This document shows, piece after piece, positions 40,016-48,973 of a DNA stretch of 64,000 nt; position 1 is the first letter of the stretch, and each line of letters opens with the position of its first letter. The notes under the pieces were generated by a model that made no database searches, was not told the origin of the DNA, and saw nothing but the letters and a program-made list of their open reading frames with translations. Origin of the DNA: Pycnococcus provasolii. Its lineage: Eukaryota; Chlorophyta; Pseudoscourfieldiophyceae; Pseudoscourfieldiales. The stretch lies in NCBI GenBank assembly GCA_049487715.1, contig CP150589.1:221836-285835 (forward strand). Reading direction: 5' to 3'. Position numbers and translations under genes: made by a program.

Positions 40016-41917
40016 ATGTCGAAACGTTTGCTAACCTTATGCATTATACAAGGCGCCGCCGTCGCCGTCGCCGTCGCCGCCTCCGCCTCCACCGGAAGCG
40101 ACCATCATCACAACAACCACCGCCATCCCCACCGGAACTACACGAACGAACACGGCGGAACCGCGACAACCACCGAGGCACACTCTCACCACTACCGCCA
40201 CCACCGCCAGAGCCATATGCACGAACATAGCGAAACCACGACTACTACCGAGGGCATGAAAAATAGTTCTGAATATCAGGCATTCTATGAAGCAGGAGGA
40301 TTAGATTCACAAGTATTTCCAGTACGTTTTGCAGTTCGTCACTCCTACCGCTCTGCTAAAGCCAGGTTGAAGAAAAGCACAGAGCGCTTCACACAGTTCG
40401 ACTGGTTGGATCGAGATTCTTGGAAGAACACCAAGCTGAGTTGGCAGAAAATGCTGCAAGCTAAAGGCAGAAAAAGTTTGTCGCCGGAGCACAAGCAGTG
40501 GGTCGAGAAGCGTCTCTCCGGTACCATAGCTGCGAGGCGACCACTCGAAACCGAATCGTTGCGACAAGCGCTTTGCCCCAAGCTTCTCTCTTTTGCGGAC
40601 ATGCAGCTGGACAAACAACAAGGTAAGAATCTCACGGCTGACATGCTTCGTGTGAACAAAGTCGGTACCGTCTACATGGCAGAGTTAGGAGGTGATTCGA
40701 GATCGCACCTTGCATGCGTCGTGCGTGGAAAGCTTTACTTTCGCGTGAATTATGACGAGTCTGTCCCCGGCGCAATTCCTCATGACACATACAATCGCTT
40801 AGAGGGATGGCTGCGCGTGCTTTACGAAGCTGTGAAGTATCGAAAACTTGACAACGATGTGTGCTTCTTCATGTCCAACATTATCTTCGATGAAGTGCAA
40901 AAGGCGCACAACGCGGATGATATGCCCTTGCCAATGTTGCAGTTGCACAGGGTGTGGGACGAGGACTTTCACGACGCCTTCTACTGGCCAGAGCAAGACT
41001 TTATAGGTAATTTCGCTTTACGCGTTCCACCATACGCTCAGGCTGGTACAAGGTTGTGGAATCACCCAGACTGGACCGAGCCTGGATCGGATAGGTGGAG
41101 AAAAAGTCGAGCGAAGAAGGGCTTCGCAGCTTCCGCTGGGCAGGGTTCATTTATGAATCGCTTGTTGGTACACGGTGTTTGTCCTTTTTCCACGAAATTC
41201 AACGAATCGTGGGATACTTTCACAATACAGCATGGTGTTTATCAACCATCGGCTGTGGAGCAAGAGGACTACAAGGGCTACGAGTCCTATTCCAACTACC
41301 AGTTTGCTCTTTTCAACCCGGGCAGCTTCGGCTGGAGCTCTTCGTACCAACGTATCATGATTTCAGGGTGTGCAGTTCTTGTTCCGTTAAAATATGGTGA
41401 TACTAATGCGGACATCACTCTTGGCATTCACCAGGTGATGACGACAAAGTTCTGCGACGACTGCTATATTCCAATCAAGTTTTGGAACGACCCGACTATG
41501 TCGGGGAATTGTACCAAGGACTATGTACATCCCGAAATATCTCCTGTGGCTAAATGCATGCTGAACGATGAAGGTCCACTGGGATGGTGTAAGGAGTTGC
41601 ATGATGCCGTTACATTGACCAGGGATGACGATGCTGACAAGATAGCGTCGAGCATGCTGTCATTTATACGCAAGGAGTTGTCGCCGATGTGCTACAATGA
41701 GTATATGTCGCGTGTGCTTGCAGGCATTCGCCAGAACTGGACATCGGAGTTGATATCAGCACGGACGAGCGACGCAGCGATTCATAGGACATTCGTTCAA
41801 GAATTCGAGTTCACCGAAGTCGACTGCGAATACTTAAATAACTTGACGGGTCCACATCTTCGTCGATTTCGAGATGTCTTCTTCGACAATGCGACGTGTT
41901 TAACGCGTGTCGATTAA
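40016..41917 (+). CDS. GT90/CAP10-like glycosyltransferase, copy A
   Basis: 633 residues. The N-terminal hydrophobic segment (residues 4-24) is an ER signal peptide or anchor, followed by an Asn/His/Thr-rich linker of about 55 residues. The C-terminal half resembles family 90 (CAP10-type) O-glycosyltransferases: DMPLPMLQLHRVWDEDF, FMNRLLVHGVCPFS, then YKGYESYSNYQFALFNPGSFGWSSSYQRIMISGCAVLVP. The last matches the family's KYKYLLNIDG...YLLASGSVVL donor-site block. Several Cys and N-glycosylation sequons (NWT, NLT, NAT) fit a Golgi/ER lumenal enzyme, and the glycan target is unknown. Relative to copy B it lacks a short HVDELLRRG segment near residue 225. TGTAA at 41925-41929. Family call is moderate. 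Confidence 0.72.
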   Translation: MSKRLLTLCIIQGAAVAVAVAASASTGSDHHHNNHRHPHRNYTNEHGGTATTTEAHSHHYRHHRQSHMHEHSETTTTTEGMKNSSEYQAFYEAGGLDSQVFPVRFAVRHSYRSAKARLKKSTERFTQFDWLDRDSWKNTKLSWQKMLQAKGRKSLSPEHKQWVEKRLSGTIAARRPLETESLRQALCPKLLSFADMQLDKQQGKNLTADMLRVNKVGTVYMAELGGDSRSHLACVVRGKLYFRVNYDESVPGAIPHDTYNRLEGWLRVLYEAVKYRKLDNDVCFFMSNIIFDEVQKAHNADDMPLPMLQLHRVWDEDFHDAFYWPEQDFIGNFALRVPPYAQAGTRLWNHPDWTEPGSDRWRKSRAKKGFAASAGQGSFMNRLLVHGVCPFSTKFNESWDTFTIQHGVYQPSAVEQEDYKGYESYSNYQFALFNPGSFGWSSSYQRIMISGCAVLVPLKYGDTNADITLGIHQVMTTKFCDDCYIPIKFWNDPTMSGNCTKDYVHPEISPVAKCMLNDEGPLGWCKELHDAVTLTRDDDADKIASSMLSFIRKELSPMCYNEYMSRVLAGIRQNWTSELISARTSDAAIHRTFVQEFEFTEVDCEYLNNLTGPHLRRFRDVFFDNATCLTRVD

Positions 41918-42361
41918 TTCGAAATGTAATTTATTGTAATATATTCGAATTGCAATTCCCATTGGAGAAAAGCTCTACGGACGACGCGAAACGACGCGCA
42001 TTTGAGGAGAAGCTAAAGGTGAAAAATCTTCAAGAAAGGAATTTGTCACAAACTGAGCGACCTGCGAAGTGTACAAATTGCCGAGTTTTTCGGTGTCTGC
42101 ATGACGTCACATCTATGATGCGAGCAGAGACTTGTTACACTGGCTATTGCACGCCATTTTCAGACTCGTGAACACAGTTTGGGAAGTGTTGACCGTTGAA
42201 GTCGACCTTGAAGTGCGAAGTAGATGTGTGCACCGTGGCAAGAGTCAGTGACGTCACAGGGAGTTCCAACCGGAGGGGATGGGGGAGGGGGTTGAGAGGA
42301 GATTGGTAAACCTTTAGAGGGAAAGGAAGAGAGAGGTCCCCTCTAGGTGGGACTTGCTGGC

Positions 42362-42381
42362 TTAGGGTTAGGGTTAGGGTT
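42362..42381 (+). repeat. Interstitial telomeric repeat (TTAGGG) x3 in unit A
   Basis: A three-unit tract between the GT90-like and C1q-like genes, copied with the duplication (counterpart at 46971-46990). Confidence 0.95.
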
Positions 42382-42801
42382 GGAAATGTCGTGGCGTACA
42401 GTACACCATTTCGCTTCCCGCGTGGTCCACGACGCGGAAAGTCCCTCCCCGCCGGCCTCAAGTTACTGTACGAGTGTACGCTCGACGAAAAAGTAGTACA
42501 AGCCGACCAATCATCACGGGTGTCGGGTGATGAGAGGGTCACCTCCCGGGACCCGGGGGGAGCCTAGGCCTTCCTCTCGCGGACGGAGCACTGCTCGCAG
42601 ACGGACGGCACGGTCGGGTGCGATTTTTTTCTTAGTCTAGTAGGGCCCCAGGGGCCTGACCAGCGGCCGAGAAGGCGTCGCGTCCCGTCCCGTCCCGTGG
42701 TCCACCGTCCCGTCAGCCACGCTAAGGTTAGTCAAGCCGGCCCCAGCCCGGAGTTTGGGCCACGGCGACGGCGGTGGTTCATTTTGCACCCACACTGGGC
42801 G

Positions 42802-43461
42802 ATGAAGATGAAGGCGCACGTGACGACGTATCTCTGGGTGGTGGCGCTGCTCCTTGGCATGGGCTGGCTCGACACGGCCAAGGCCCAGGCCGAGGTGATC
42901 AACGAGCCATCACCGTCTATCGAGGCCGTACTCAAACGGCTCGATGCTATACATGTACAGCATCGAGCCTTCCACGCCGAGCTGAGTGACATCAAGCAGA
43001 GCATCCTATCGTTAGGGAGCCTTGGGGGTACTTCTGAGGCCAATGCGGCTGAACTGACGCTCCGCAGGATGTTGCTCTCCACACAAAGTGCTGCAGACAG
43101 CTTTCAGCACGTCTCCAGCGACGGCTCGGCGCGGCTGAGCATCTCTTCGGACACTGGGGTGGACGTGGAGAGCGTCCAATTCAGTGGCGCATCCATTGGC
43201 ATTTCCGCAGACACCGATTTGCTCTCGCTCGGGTCTGGCACGCTGACTGTGAATGGAGACATCACTGCAACGGGGAGCTGCTGTGGTTCTTCATCCACAG
43301 CGTTCACGCCACGTGGGTTCTTTGTGAAGAAAGACGGCATGCGTTGGATCCCCCAGATGATGGTGCGTTTCCTGCTCGCTGAACTCGAGTTCACGTTGTG
43401 TCACAGGCTGACGCGAGCTGTTGTGCTGAGGCTGTTGTTGCTGTTGTTGTTGCAACTCTGA
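42802..43461 (+). pseudogene. C1q-like protein gene, copy A, truncated by duplication junction
   Basis: The first 179 codons match the intact copy at 47394: signal peptide MKMKAHVTTYLWVVALLLGMG, helical linker and Ser/Thr-rich stalk. After FFVKKDG the homology stops at 43338 and the frame runs 40 more codons into the retroelement fragment, ending in a Leu-rich run. The whole C1q-like globular domain is missing, so it is presumably non-functional, although a short secreted peptide could still be made. Confidence 0.88.
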
Positions 43462-44209
43462 GTTAGCTGTATGAACTTGTTCAGTTTGGACTTTGTGTGC
43501 GTCGGATTTGTCTCGCGTTTGTTGCGTTTGGTCGCTGACGTCTTGTTCCAACTGAGGTTCGTCAAACTCAGCGTCGTGTTGCGCAGGCTTGCGTACACTG
43601 TCAAGTTCTTGCTGCTGTTGCTGCGGAAGTACAATGGTTGTTGCAGCATCTTCTGATACGAAGGATCATCAAGAATTTTTGGAAGAAACTGATTCACACA
43701 GGCCCGCGGAGTTGTATCTGTTGAAAAAGTGTTCTTTTGCTGCTGCATATTAGATATATGAGAATGTTCAGAAACAAATGTCGAGAAGAGAGATGAGACA
43801 TAGAGTGAATGATCAGGTGGTTCATCATGATCCTCATCTTGCACATGACAGAAATGACAAGGTTCCATGATATCATCATCTGAATCAGATTGGTAATCAC
43901 TATCTGGTAAAGAGATTAACTCCGGCAAATCATCGTAGGTGGTTGATGAATCTGTATCACTATCGGAATCCATGGCATGAGTAAGAACATGGGTGTGATA
44001 TGCCAGTTGAAAATCAAGGGGGGTAAAGGTTTCACCCATAGAACCATTAGCCGTAGCATCTGTGGCAAACATGTTGTGCATATGAGCTCGCGATAACGAA
44101 TCGGGTACCACATTAAGTCTCCCTTGCAAATAATCGATGTCGCAATCATAATCTGCCAACAGGTCCAGCCAACGTTGCTCTCTTAAGCTGTGAGTTATGA
44201 CTCTCGTCA
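43339..44209 (-). mobile_element. Ty3/Gypsy-like retrotransposon fragment (RNase H end)
   Basis: A single minus-strand frame (about 44209 to 43401) starts with the end of a retroviral-type RNase H. The segment REQRWLDLLADYDCDIDYLQG then NVVPDSLSRAH matches the (R)QARWL..L.EYDF.I.Y..G..NVVADALSR signature of Ty3/Gypsy polyproteins. What follows is an Asp/Ser-rich linker, then Asn/Gln-rich sequence. No integrase, reverse transcriptase core or LTR is present. It fills exactly the space between duplication units A and B. It is AT-richer than its neighbours. Confidence 0.8.
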
Positions 44210-44584
44210 CGGCGGCGACGTGTCAGTTCGGGGATATAGTTCGGGTTTAGCAGAAGTACGCGCACTTAAGGTTAGGTCGAGTCTCGTAGAAACACTCTCC
44301 TGATATAACGGGCGATTTACGTGGGACCACTAAGTGGACCACTAATTTTTGGTCGGCAAGCCCCCGACCACTTTGGGGATCCGCACTTGGTTGTGGACCA
44401 CTCGGACCATGCTAAAACACACTTATTCCCTTCTCATCCCGCCCAGCCCCCCAATTAGTTAAGGTTCGGGGTGGTGAGAACCTATTAACGGTAAACCAAA
44501 CCGCCGTTTACCTCAGTTCTATTTTTAATTTTTTATATATTGTCCGTGCCAAGTATAGTCCCGACGACGAGTTTCAGTTGACCG

Positions 44585-46513
44585 ATGTCGAAACGTTTGC
44601 TAACCTTATGCATTATACAAGGCGCCGCCGTCGCCGTCGCCGTCGCCGCCTCCGCCTCCACCGGAAGCGACCATCATCACAACAACCACCGCCATCCCCA
44701 CCGGAACTACACGAACGAACACGGCGGAACCGCGACAACCACCGAGGCACACTCTCACCACTACCGCCACCACCGCCAGAGCCATATGCACGAACATAGC
44801 GAAACCACGACTACTACCGAGGGCATGAAAAATAGTTCTGAATATCAGGCATTCTATGAAGCAGGAGGATTAGATTCACAAGTATTTCCAGTACGTTTTG
44901 CAGTTCGTCACTCCTACCGCTCTGCTAAAGCCAGGTTGAAGAAAAGCACAGAGCGCTTCACACAGTTCGACTGGTTGGATCGAGATGCTTGGAAGAACAC
45001 CAAGCTGAGTTGGCAGAAAATGCTGCAAGCTAAAGGCAGAAAAAGTTTGTCGCCGGAGCACAAGCAGTGGGTCGAGAAGCGTCTCTCCGGTACCATAGCT
45101 GCGAGGCGACCACTCGAAACCGAATCGTTGCGACAAGCGCTTTGCCCCAAGCTTCTCTCTTTTGCGGACATGCAGCTGGACAAACAACAAGGTAAGAATC
45201 TCACGGCTGACATGCTTCGTGTGAACAAGGTCGGTCCCACAACCGTCTACATGGCAGAAGGACATGTAGACGAGCTTCTTCGTCGAGGAGGTGATTCGAG
45301 ATCGCACCTTGCATGCGTCGTGCGTGGAAAGCTTTACTTTCGCGTGAATTATGACGAGTCTGTCCCCGGCGCAATTCCTCATGACACATACAATCGCTTA
45401 GAGGGATGGCTGCGCGTGCTTTACGAAGCTGTGAAGTATCGAAAACTTGACAACGATGTGTGCTTCTTCATGTCCAACATTATCTTTGATCATGTGCATA
45501 AGGCGCACAACACAGATGATATGCCCTTGCCAATGTTGCAGTTGCACAGGGTGTGGGACGAGGACTTTCACGACGCCTTCTACTGGCCAGAGCAAGACTT
45601 TATAGGTAATTTCGCTTTACGCGTTCCACCATACGCTCAGGCTGGTACAAGGTTGTGGAATCACCCAGACTGGACCGAGCCTGGATCGGATAGGTGGAGA
45701 AAAAGTCGAGCGAAGAAGGGCTTCGCAGCTTCCGCTGGGCAGGGTTCATTTATGAATCGCTTGTTGGTACACGGTGTTTGTCCTTTTTCCACGAAATTCA
45801 ACGAATCGTGGGATACTTTCACAATACAGCATGGTGTTTATCAACCATCGGCTCTGGAGCAAGAGGACTACAAGGGCTACGAGTCCTATTCCAACTACCA
45901 GTTTGCTCTTTTCAACCCGGGCAGCTTCGGCTGGAGCTCATCGTACCAACGTATCATGATTTCAGGGTGTGCAGTTCTTGTTCCGTTAAAAGAGCTTGAT
46001 AACGTGGACATCACTCTTGGCATTCACCAGGTGATGACGACAAAGTTCTGCGACGACTGCTATATTCCAATCAAGTTTTGGAACGACCCGACTATGTCGG
46101 GGAATTGTACCAAGGACTATGTACATCCCGAAATATCTCCTGTGGCTAAATGCATGCTGAACGATGCAGGTCCACTGGGATGGTGTAAGGAGTTGCATGA
46201 TGCCGTTACATTGACCAGGGATGACGATGCTGACAAGATAGCGTCGAGCATGCTGTCATTTATACGCAAGGAGTTGTCGCCGATGTGCTACAACGAGTAT
46301 ATGTCGCGTGTGCTTGCAGGCATTCGCCAGAACTGGACATCGGAGTTGATATCAGCACGGACGAGCGACGCAGCGATTCATAGGACATTCGTTCAAGAAT
46401 TCGAGTTCACCGAAGTCGACTGCGAATACTTAAATAACTTGACGGGTCCACATCTTCGTCGATTTCGAGATGTCTTCTTCGACAATGCGACGTGTTTAAC
46501 GCGTGTCGATTAA
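44585..46513 (+). CDS. GT90/CAP10-like glycosyltransferase, copy B
   Basis: 642 residues, nearly identical to copy A throughout. It has an ER signal peptide, the His/Asn/Thr-rich linker, the Cys- and sequon-bearing lumenal region and the NYQFALFNPGSFGWSSSYQRIM donor-site-like block. It carries extra residues around 215-235 (VGPTTVYMAEGHVDELLRRGG) where copy A reads VGTVYMAELGG. It also has ELDNVD in place of YGDTNAD near residue 480. Both frames are intact, so both copies may be active. The extra piece includes a short inverted repeat (GTCTACAT / ATGTAGAC). Downstream, 46530-46700 stays open in a Lys/Glu-rich frame in both copies, of uncertain meaning. Confidence 0.72.
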   Translation: MSKRLLTLCIIQGAAVAVAVAASASTGSDHHHNNHRHPHRNYTNEHGGTATTTEAHSHHYRHHRQSHMHEHSETTTTTEGMKNSSEYQAFYEAGGLDSQVFPVRFAVRHSYRSAKARLKKSTERFTQFDWLDRDAWKNTKLSWQKMLQAKGRKSLSPEHKQWVEKRLSGTIAARRPLETESLRQALCPKLLSFADMQLDKQQGKNLTADMLRVNKVGPTTVYMAEGHVDELLRRGGDSRSHLACVVRGKLYFRVNYDESVPGAIPHDTYNRLEGWLRVLYEAVKYRKLDNDVCFFMSNIIFDHVHKAHNTDDMPLPMLQLHRVWDEDFHDAFYWPEQDFIGNFALRVPPYAQAGTRLWNHPDWTEPGSDRWRKSRAKKGFAASAGQGSFMNRLLVHGVCPFSTKFNESWDTFTIQHGVYQPSALEQEDYKGYESYSNYQFALFNPGSFGWSSSYQRIMISGCAVLVPLKELDNVDITLGIHQVMTTKFCDDCYIPIKFWNDPTMSGNCTKDYVHPEISPVAKCMLNDAGPLGWCKELHDAVTLTRDDDADKIASSMLSFIRKELSPMCYNEYMSRVLAGIRQNWTSELISARTSDAAIHRTFVQEFEFTEVDCEYLNNLTGPHLRRFRDVFFDNATCLTRVD

Positions 46514-46970
46514 TTCGAAATGTAATTTATTGTAATATATTCGAATTGCAATTCCCATTGGAGAAAAGCTCTACGGACGACGCGAAACGACGCGCATTCG
46601 AGGAGAAGCTAAAGGTGAAAAATCTGCAAGAAAGGAATTTGTCACAAACTGAGCGACCTGCGAAGTGTACAAATTGCCGAGTTTTTCGGTGTCTATGACG
46701 TCACATCTATGATGCGAGCAGAGACTTGTTACACTGACTATTGCACGCCATTTTCAGACTCCTCGTGAACACAGTTTGGGAAGTGTTGACCGTTGAAGTC
46801 GACCTTGAAGTGCGAAGTACTGTAGATGTGTGCACCGTGGCAAGAGTCAGTGACGTCACAGGGAGTTCCAACCGGAGCCCGGAGGGGATGGGGGAGGGGG
46901 TTGAGAGGAGATTGGTAAACCTTTAGAGGGAGAGGAAGAGAGAGGTCCCCTCTAGGTGGGACTTGCTGGC

Positions 46971-46990
46971 TTAGGGTTAGGGTTAGGGTT
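46971..46990 (+). repeat. Interstitial telomeric repeat (TTAGGG) x3 in unit B
   Basis: Same position relative to the genes as 42362-42381, about 400 bp before the C1q-like ATG. Confidence 0.95.
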
Positions 46991-47393
46991 GGAAATGTCG
47001 TGGCGTACAGTACACCATTTCGCTTCCCGCGTGGTCCACGACGCGGAAAGTCCCTCCCCGCCGGCCTCAAGGCTCAAGTTACTGTGCGATCGACGAAAAA
47101 GTACAAGCCGACCAATCATCGCGGGTGTCGGGTGATGAGAGGGTCACCTCCCGGGACCGGGGGAAGGCCTTCCTCTCGCGGACGGAGCAGTGCTCGCAGA
47201 CGGACGGCACGGTCGGGTGCGATTTTTTTCTTAGTCTAGTGGGGCCCCAGGGGCCTGACCAGCGGCCGAGAAGGCGTCGCGTCCCGTCCCGTCCCGTGGT
47301 CCCGCGGCCCGTCAGCCACCCTAGTCAAGCCGGCACCAGCCCGGCGTTTGGGCCACGGCGACGACGGTGGTTCCTTTGCACCCACACTGGGCG

Positions 47394-48350
47394 ATGAAGA
47401 TGAAGGCGCACGTGACGACGTATCTCTGGGTGGTGGCGCTGCTCCTTGGCATGGGCTGGCTCGACACGGCCAAGGCCCAGGCCGAGGTGATCAACGAGCC
47501 ATCACCGTCTATCGAGGCCGTACTCAAACGGCTCGAGGCTGTACATGTACAGCATCGAGCCTTCCACGCCGAGCTGAGTGACATCAAGCAGAGCATCCTT
47601 TCGTTAGGGAGCCTTGGGGGTACTTCTGAGGCCAATGCGGCTGAACTGACGCTCCGCAGGATGTTGCTCTCCACACAAAGTGCTGCAGACAGCTTTCAGC
47701 ACGTCTCCAGCGACGGCTCGGCGCGGCTGAGCATCTCTTCGGACACTGGGGTGGACGTGGAGAGCGTCCAATTCAGTGGCGCATCCATTGGCATTTCCGC
47801 AGACACCGATTTGCTCTCGCTCGGGTCTGGCACGCTGACTGTGAACGGAGACATCACTGCAACGGGGAGCTGCTGTGGTTCTTCATCCACAGCGTTCACG
47901 CCACGTGGGTTCTTTGTGAAGAAAGACGGCCATACATATATTACCAATGCTGCCAATGTCTGGGAGACAGTCGCCGGCTTCACAACCACGAACCTCGTCG
48001 GTGGCTGGGACTCTGGAAACCTCGTCATGAACACCGGCGTCTTCACCGCGCCTGTTGCTGGGTACTACTACGTCAGCGCAGCCCAACGCATCAACAACCA
48101 TGACCCGAGCGGCGGGTCATATTTTCGGCTCATAATCTCCATCAACGACTCAAACGACTACAACCTTGGCGTCGGCGGGCATAATATCGTGGGGAATGGA
48201 TGGAGTTCGGACTATGAAACCATCCAAGTCACGAACATTATCAGCCTCTCCGCATCGGATACCATACGCTTCAAGGTGGGAGGATCCACGGACGGTACCT
48301 ATCAAATAGATGCAGAGTCACACTACTCGGTGTTCCTGATGCCAACGTGA
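47394..48350 (+). CDS. Secreted C1q-like domain protein
   Basis: 318 residues. Signal peptide (about 1-29, LGMGWLDTAKAQA), a helical region with one coiled-coil-like stretch, a Ser/Thr-rich stalk (LSISSDTGVDVESVQFSG...) and a C-terminal C1q/TNF-like jelly-roll of about 130 residues. The key block is NTGVFTAPVAGYYYVSAAQRI, with later LIISINDSND and a closing HYSVFLMPT, as in C1q domains. Such domains trimerise and bind ligands outside the cell. The role in an alga is unknown, but together with the neighbouring glycosyltransferase it suggests a cell-surface locus. Start ATG at 47394. The frame is open upstream with GTG only. Confidence 0.82.
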   Translation: MKMKAHVTTYLWVVALLLGMGWLDTAKAQAEVINEPSPSIEAVLKRLEAVHVQHRAFHAELSDIKQSILSLGSLGGTSEANAAELTLRRMLLSTQSAADSFQHVSSDGSARLSISSDTGVDVESVQFSGASIGISADTDLLSLGSGTLTVNGDITATGSCCGSSSTAFTPRGFFVKKDGHTYITNAANVWETVAGFTTTNLVGGWDSGNLVMNTGVFTAPVAGYYYVSAAQRINNHDPSGGSYFRLIISINDSNDYNLGVGGHNIVGNGWSSDYETIQVTNIISLSASDTIRFKVGGSTDGTYQIDAESHYSVFLMPT

Positions 48351-48973
48351 TGAGAGCTCTTCGTGCTGCCCGCGCGGCCGGAGGGGAGCCGTGCGGTGAC
48401 GGCCCTCACTCAAGGAGAACATCCACGAGCACTGGTCACTTCAAGAAGTGGTTGGAGGAGCACACGTGGAGGAGCGGCCCACGGATGATGCCTGCGGGAC
48501 CCGTCGTCGCCTCGCCATTCTTCCATGGAGACTGGAGTGGAGTTGAGGTGAGAAAAAGCAAGTACTGTAAGGGTAGAGTATGTAGCCTAATAAATAATAA
48601 AGTTTAAGCTGGATGTGTGTGATGACACAATCATACACTCATCGATGCGACAACTCACAAAAGCAAAAGCGTGAAGGGCCCCTTATTATTCGTCCTTCTA
48701 CATACTTACCGGGTAGGATGAAAACTTCACCAATCACCATATGTACTTTATATTCGGGGTTAGGATCCCTCTGTACTCTATCGTAGTGGGGTGGGTCCCC
48801 CCTCCCGGGTTAGGGTTAGGGTTAGGGTTAGGGTTAGGGTTAATGCTCTCCGCGATTCTTCCCTCTTGGATACTTTTATTCGAGTTCCCATCAGGTCGCG
48901 TCCCCCCCCTCCCCCCGCGGCCTTTCCCGAACGAACGACGAAGGGGTTTTCACATGTGGGCGTGCTTGAAAAC
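48351..48973. other. Intergenic region with telomeric tract
   Basis: 3' flank of the C1q-like gene and the promoter of the carboxypeptidase-like gene. A short overlapping frame at 48347-48607 looks like chance. The 48810-48842 telomeric tract is the notable element. Confidence 0.5.
48810..48842 (+). repeat. Interstitial telomeric repeat (TTAGGG) x5
   Basis: A perfect tract 131 bp before the next ATG, in its sense strand. Confidence 0.97.

Larger units (their letters stand above)
39643..43338 (+). repeat. Segmental duplication, unit A (about 3.7 kb)
   Basis: Near-identical to 44210-47930. It starts at CGGCGGCGACGTGTCAGTTCGGGG and stops inside a coding frame after AAGACGGC (43338). It contains a full GT90-like gene, an interstitial TTAGGG tract (42362-42381) and the first 537 bp of a C1q-like gene. 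Differences from unit B are small indels and scattered substitutions, so the duplication is recent. Confidence 0.93.
44210..47930 (+). repeat. Segmental duplication, unit B (about 3.7 kb)
   Basis: Counterpart of 39643-43338. Unlike A it continues smoothly beyond the duplicated part into the rest of the C1q-like gene, so B is probably the ancestral locus and A the partial copy. Confidence 0.93.

Noticed and set aside
41896-42171. Lys/Glu-rich frame downstream of both GT90-like copies
   Set aside because: Open in both copies, but the duplication is too recent for that to mean conservation. Kept as a note only.
43339-44209. Intact retrotransposon or viral gene
   Set aside because: Only the tail of RNase H and a low-complexity linker are present. 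There are no LTRs, integrase or complete polymerase, so it is a fragment.
48347-48607. 86-codon frame overlapping the C1q-like stop
   Set aside because: No recognisable features. It fits a chance frame in the 3' region.
48791-48973. Upstream extension of the carboxypeptidase-like protein beginning with (RV)n
   Set aside because: It starts with GTG and reads the interstitial telomeric repeat as Arg-Val. The ATG at 48974 gives a clean signal peptide.
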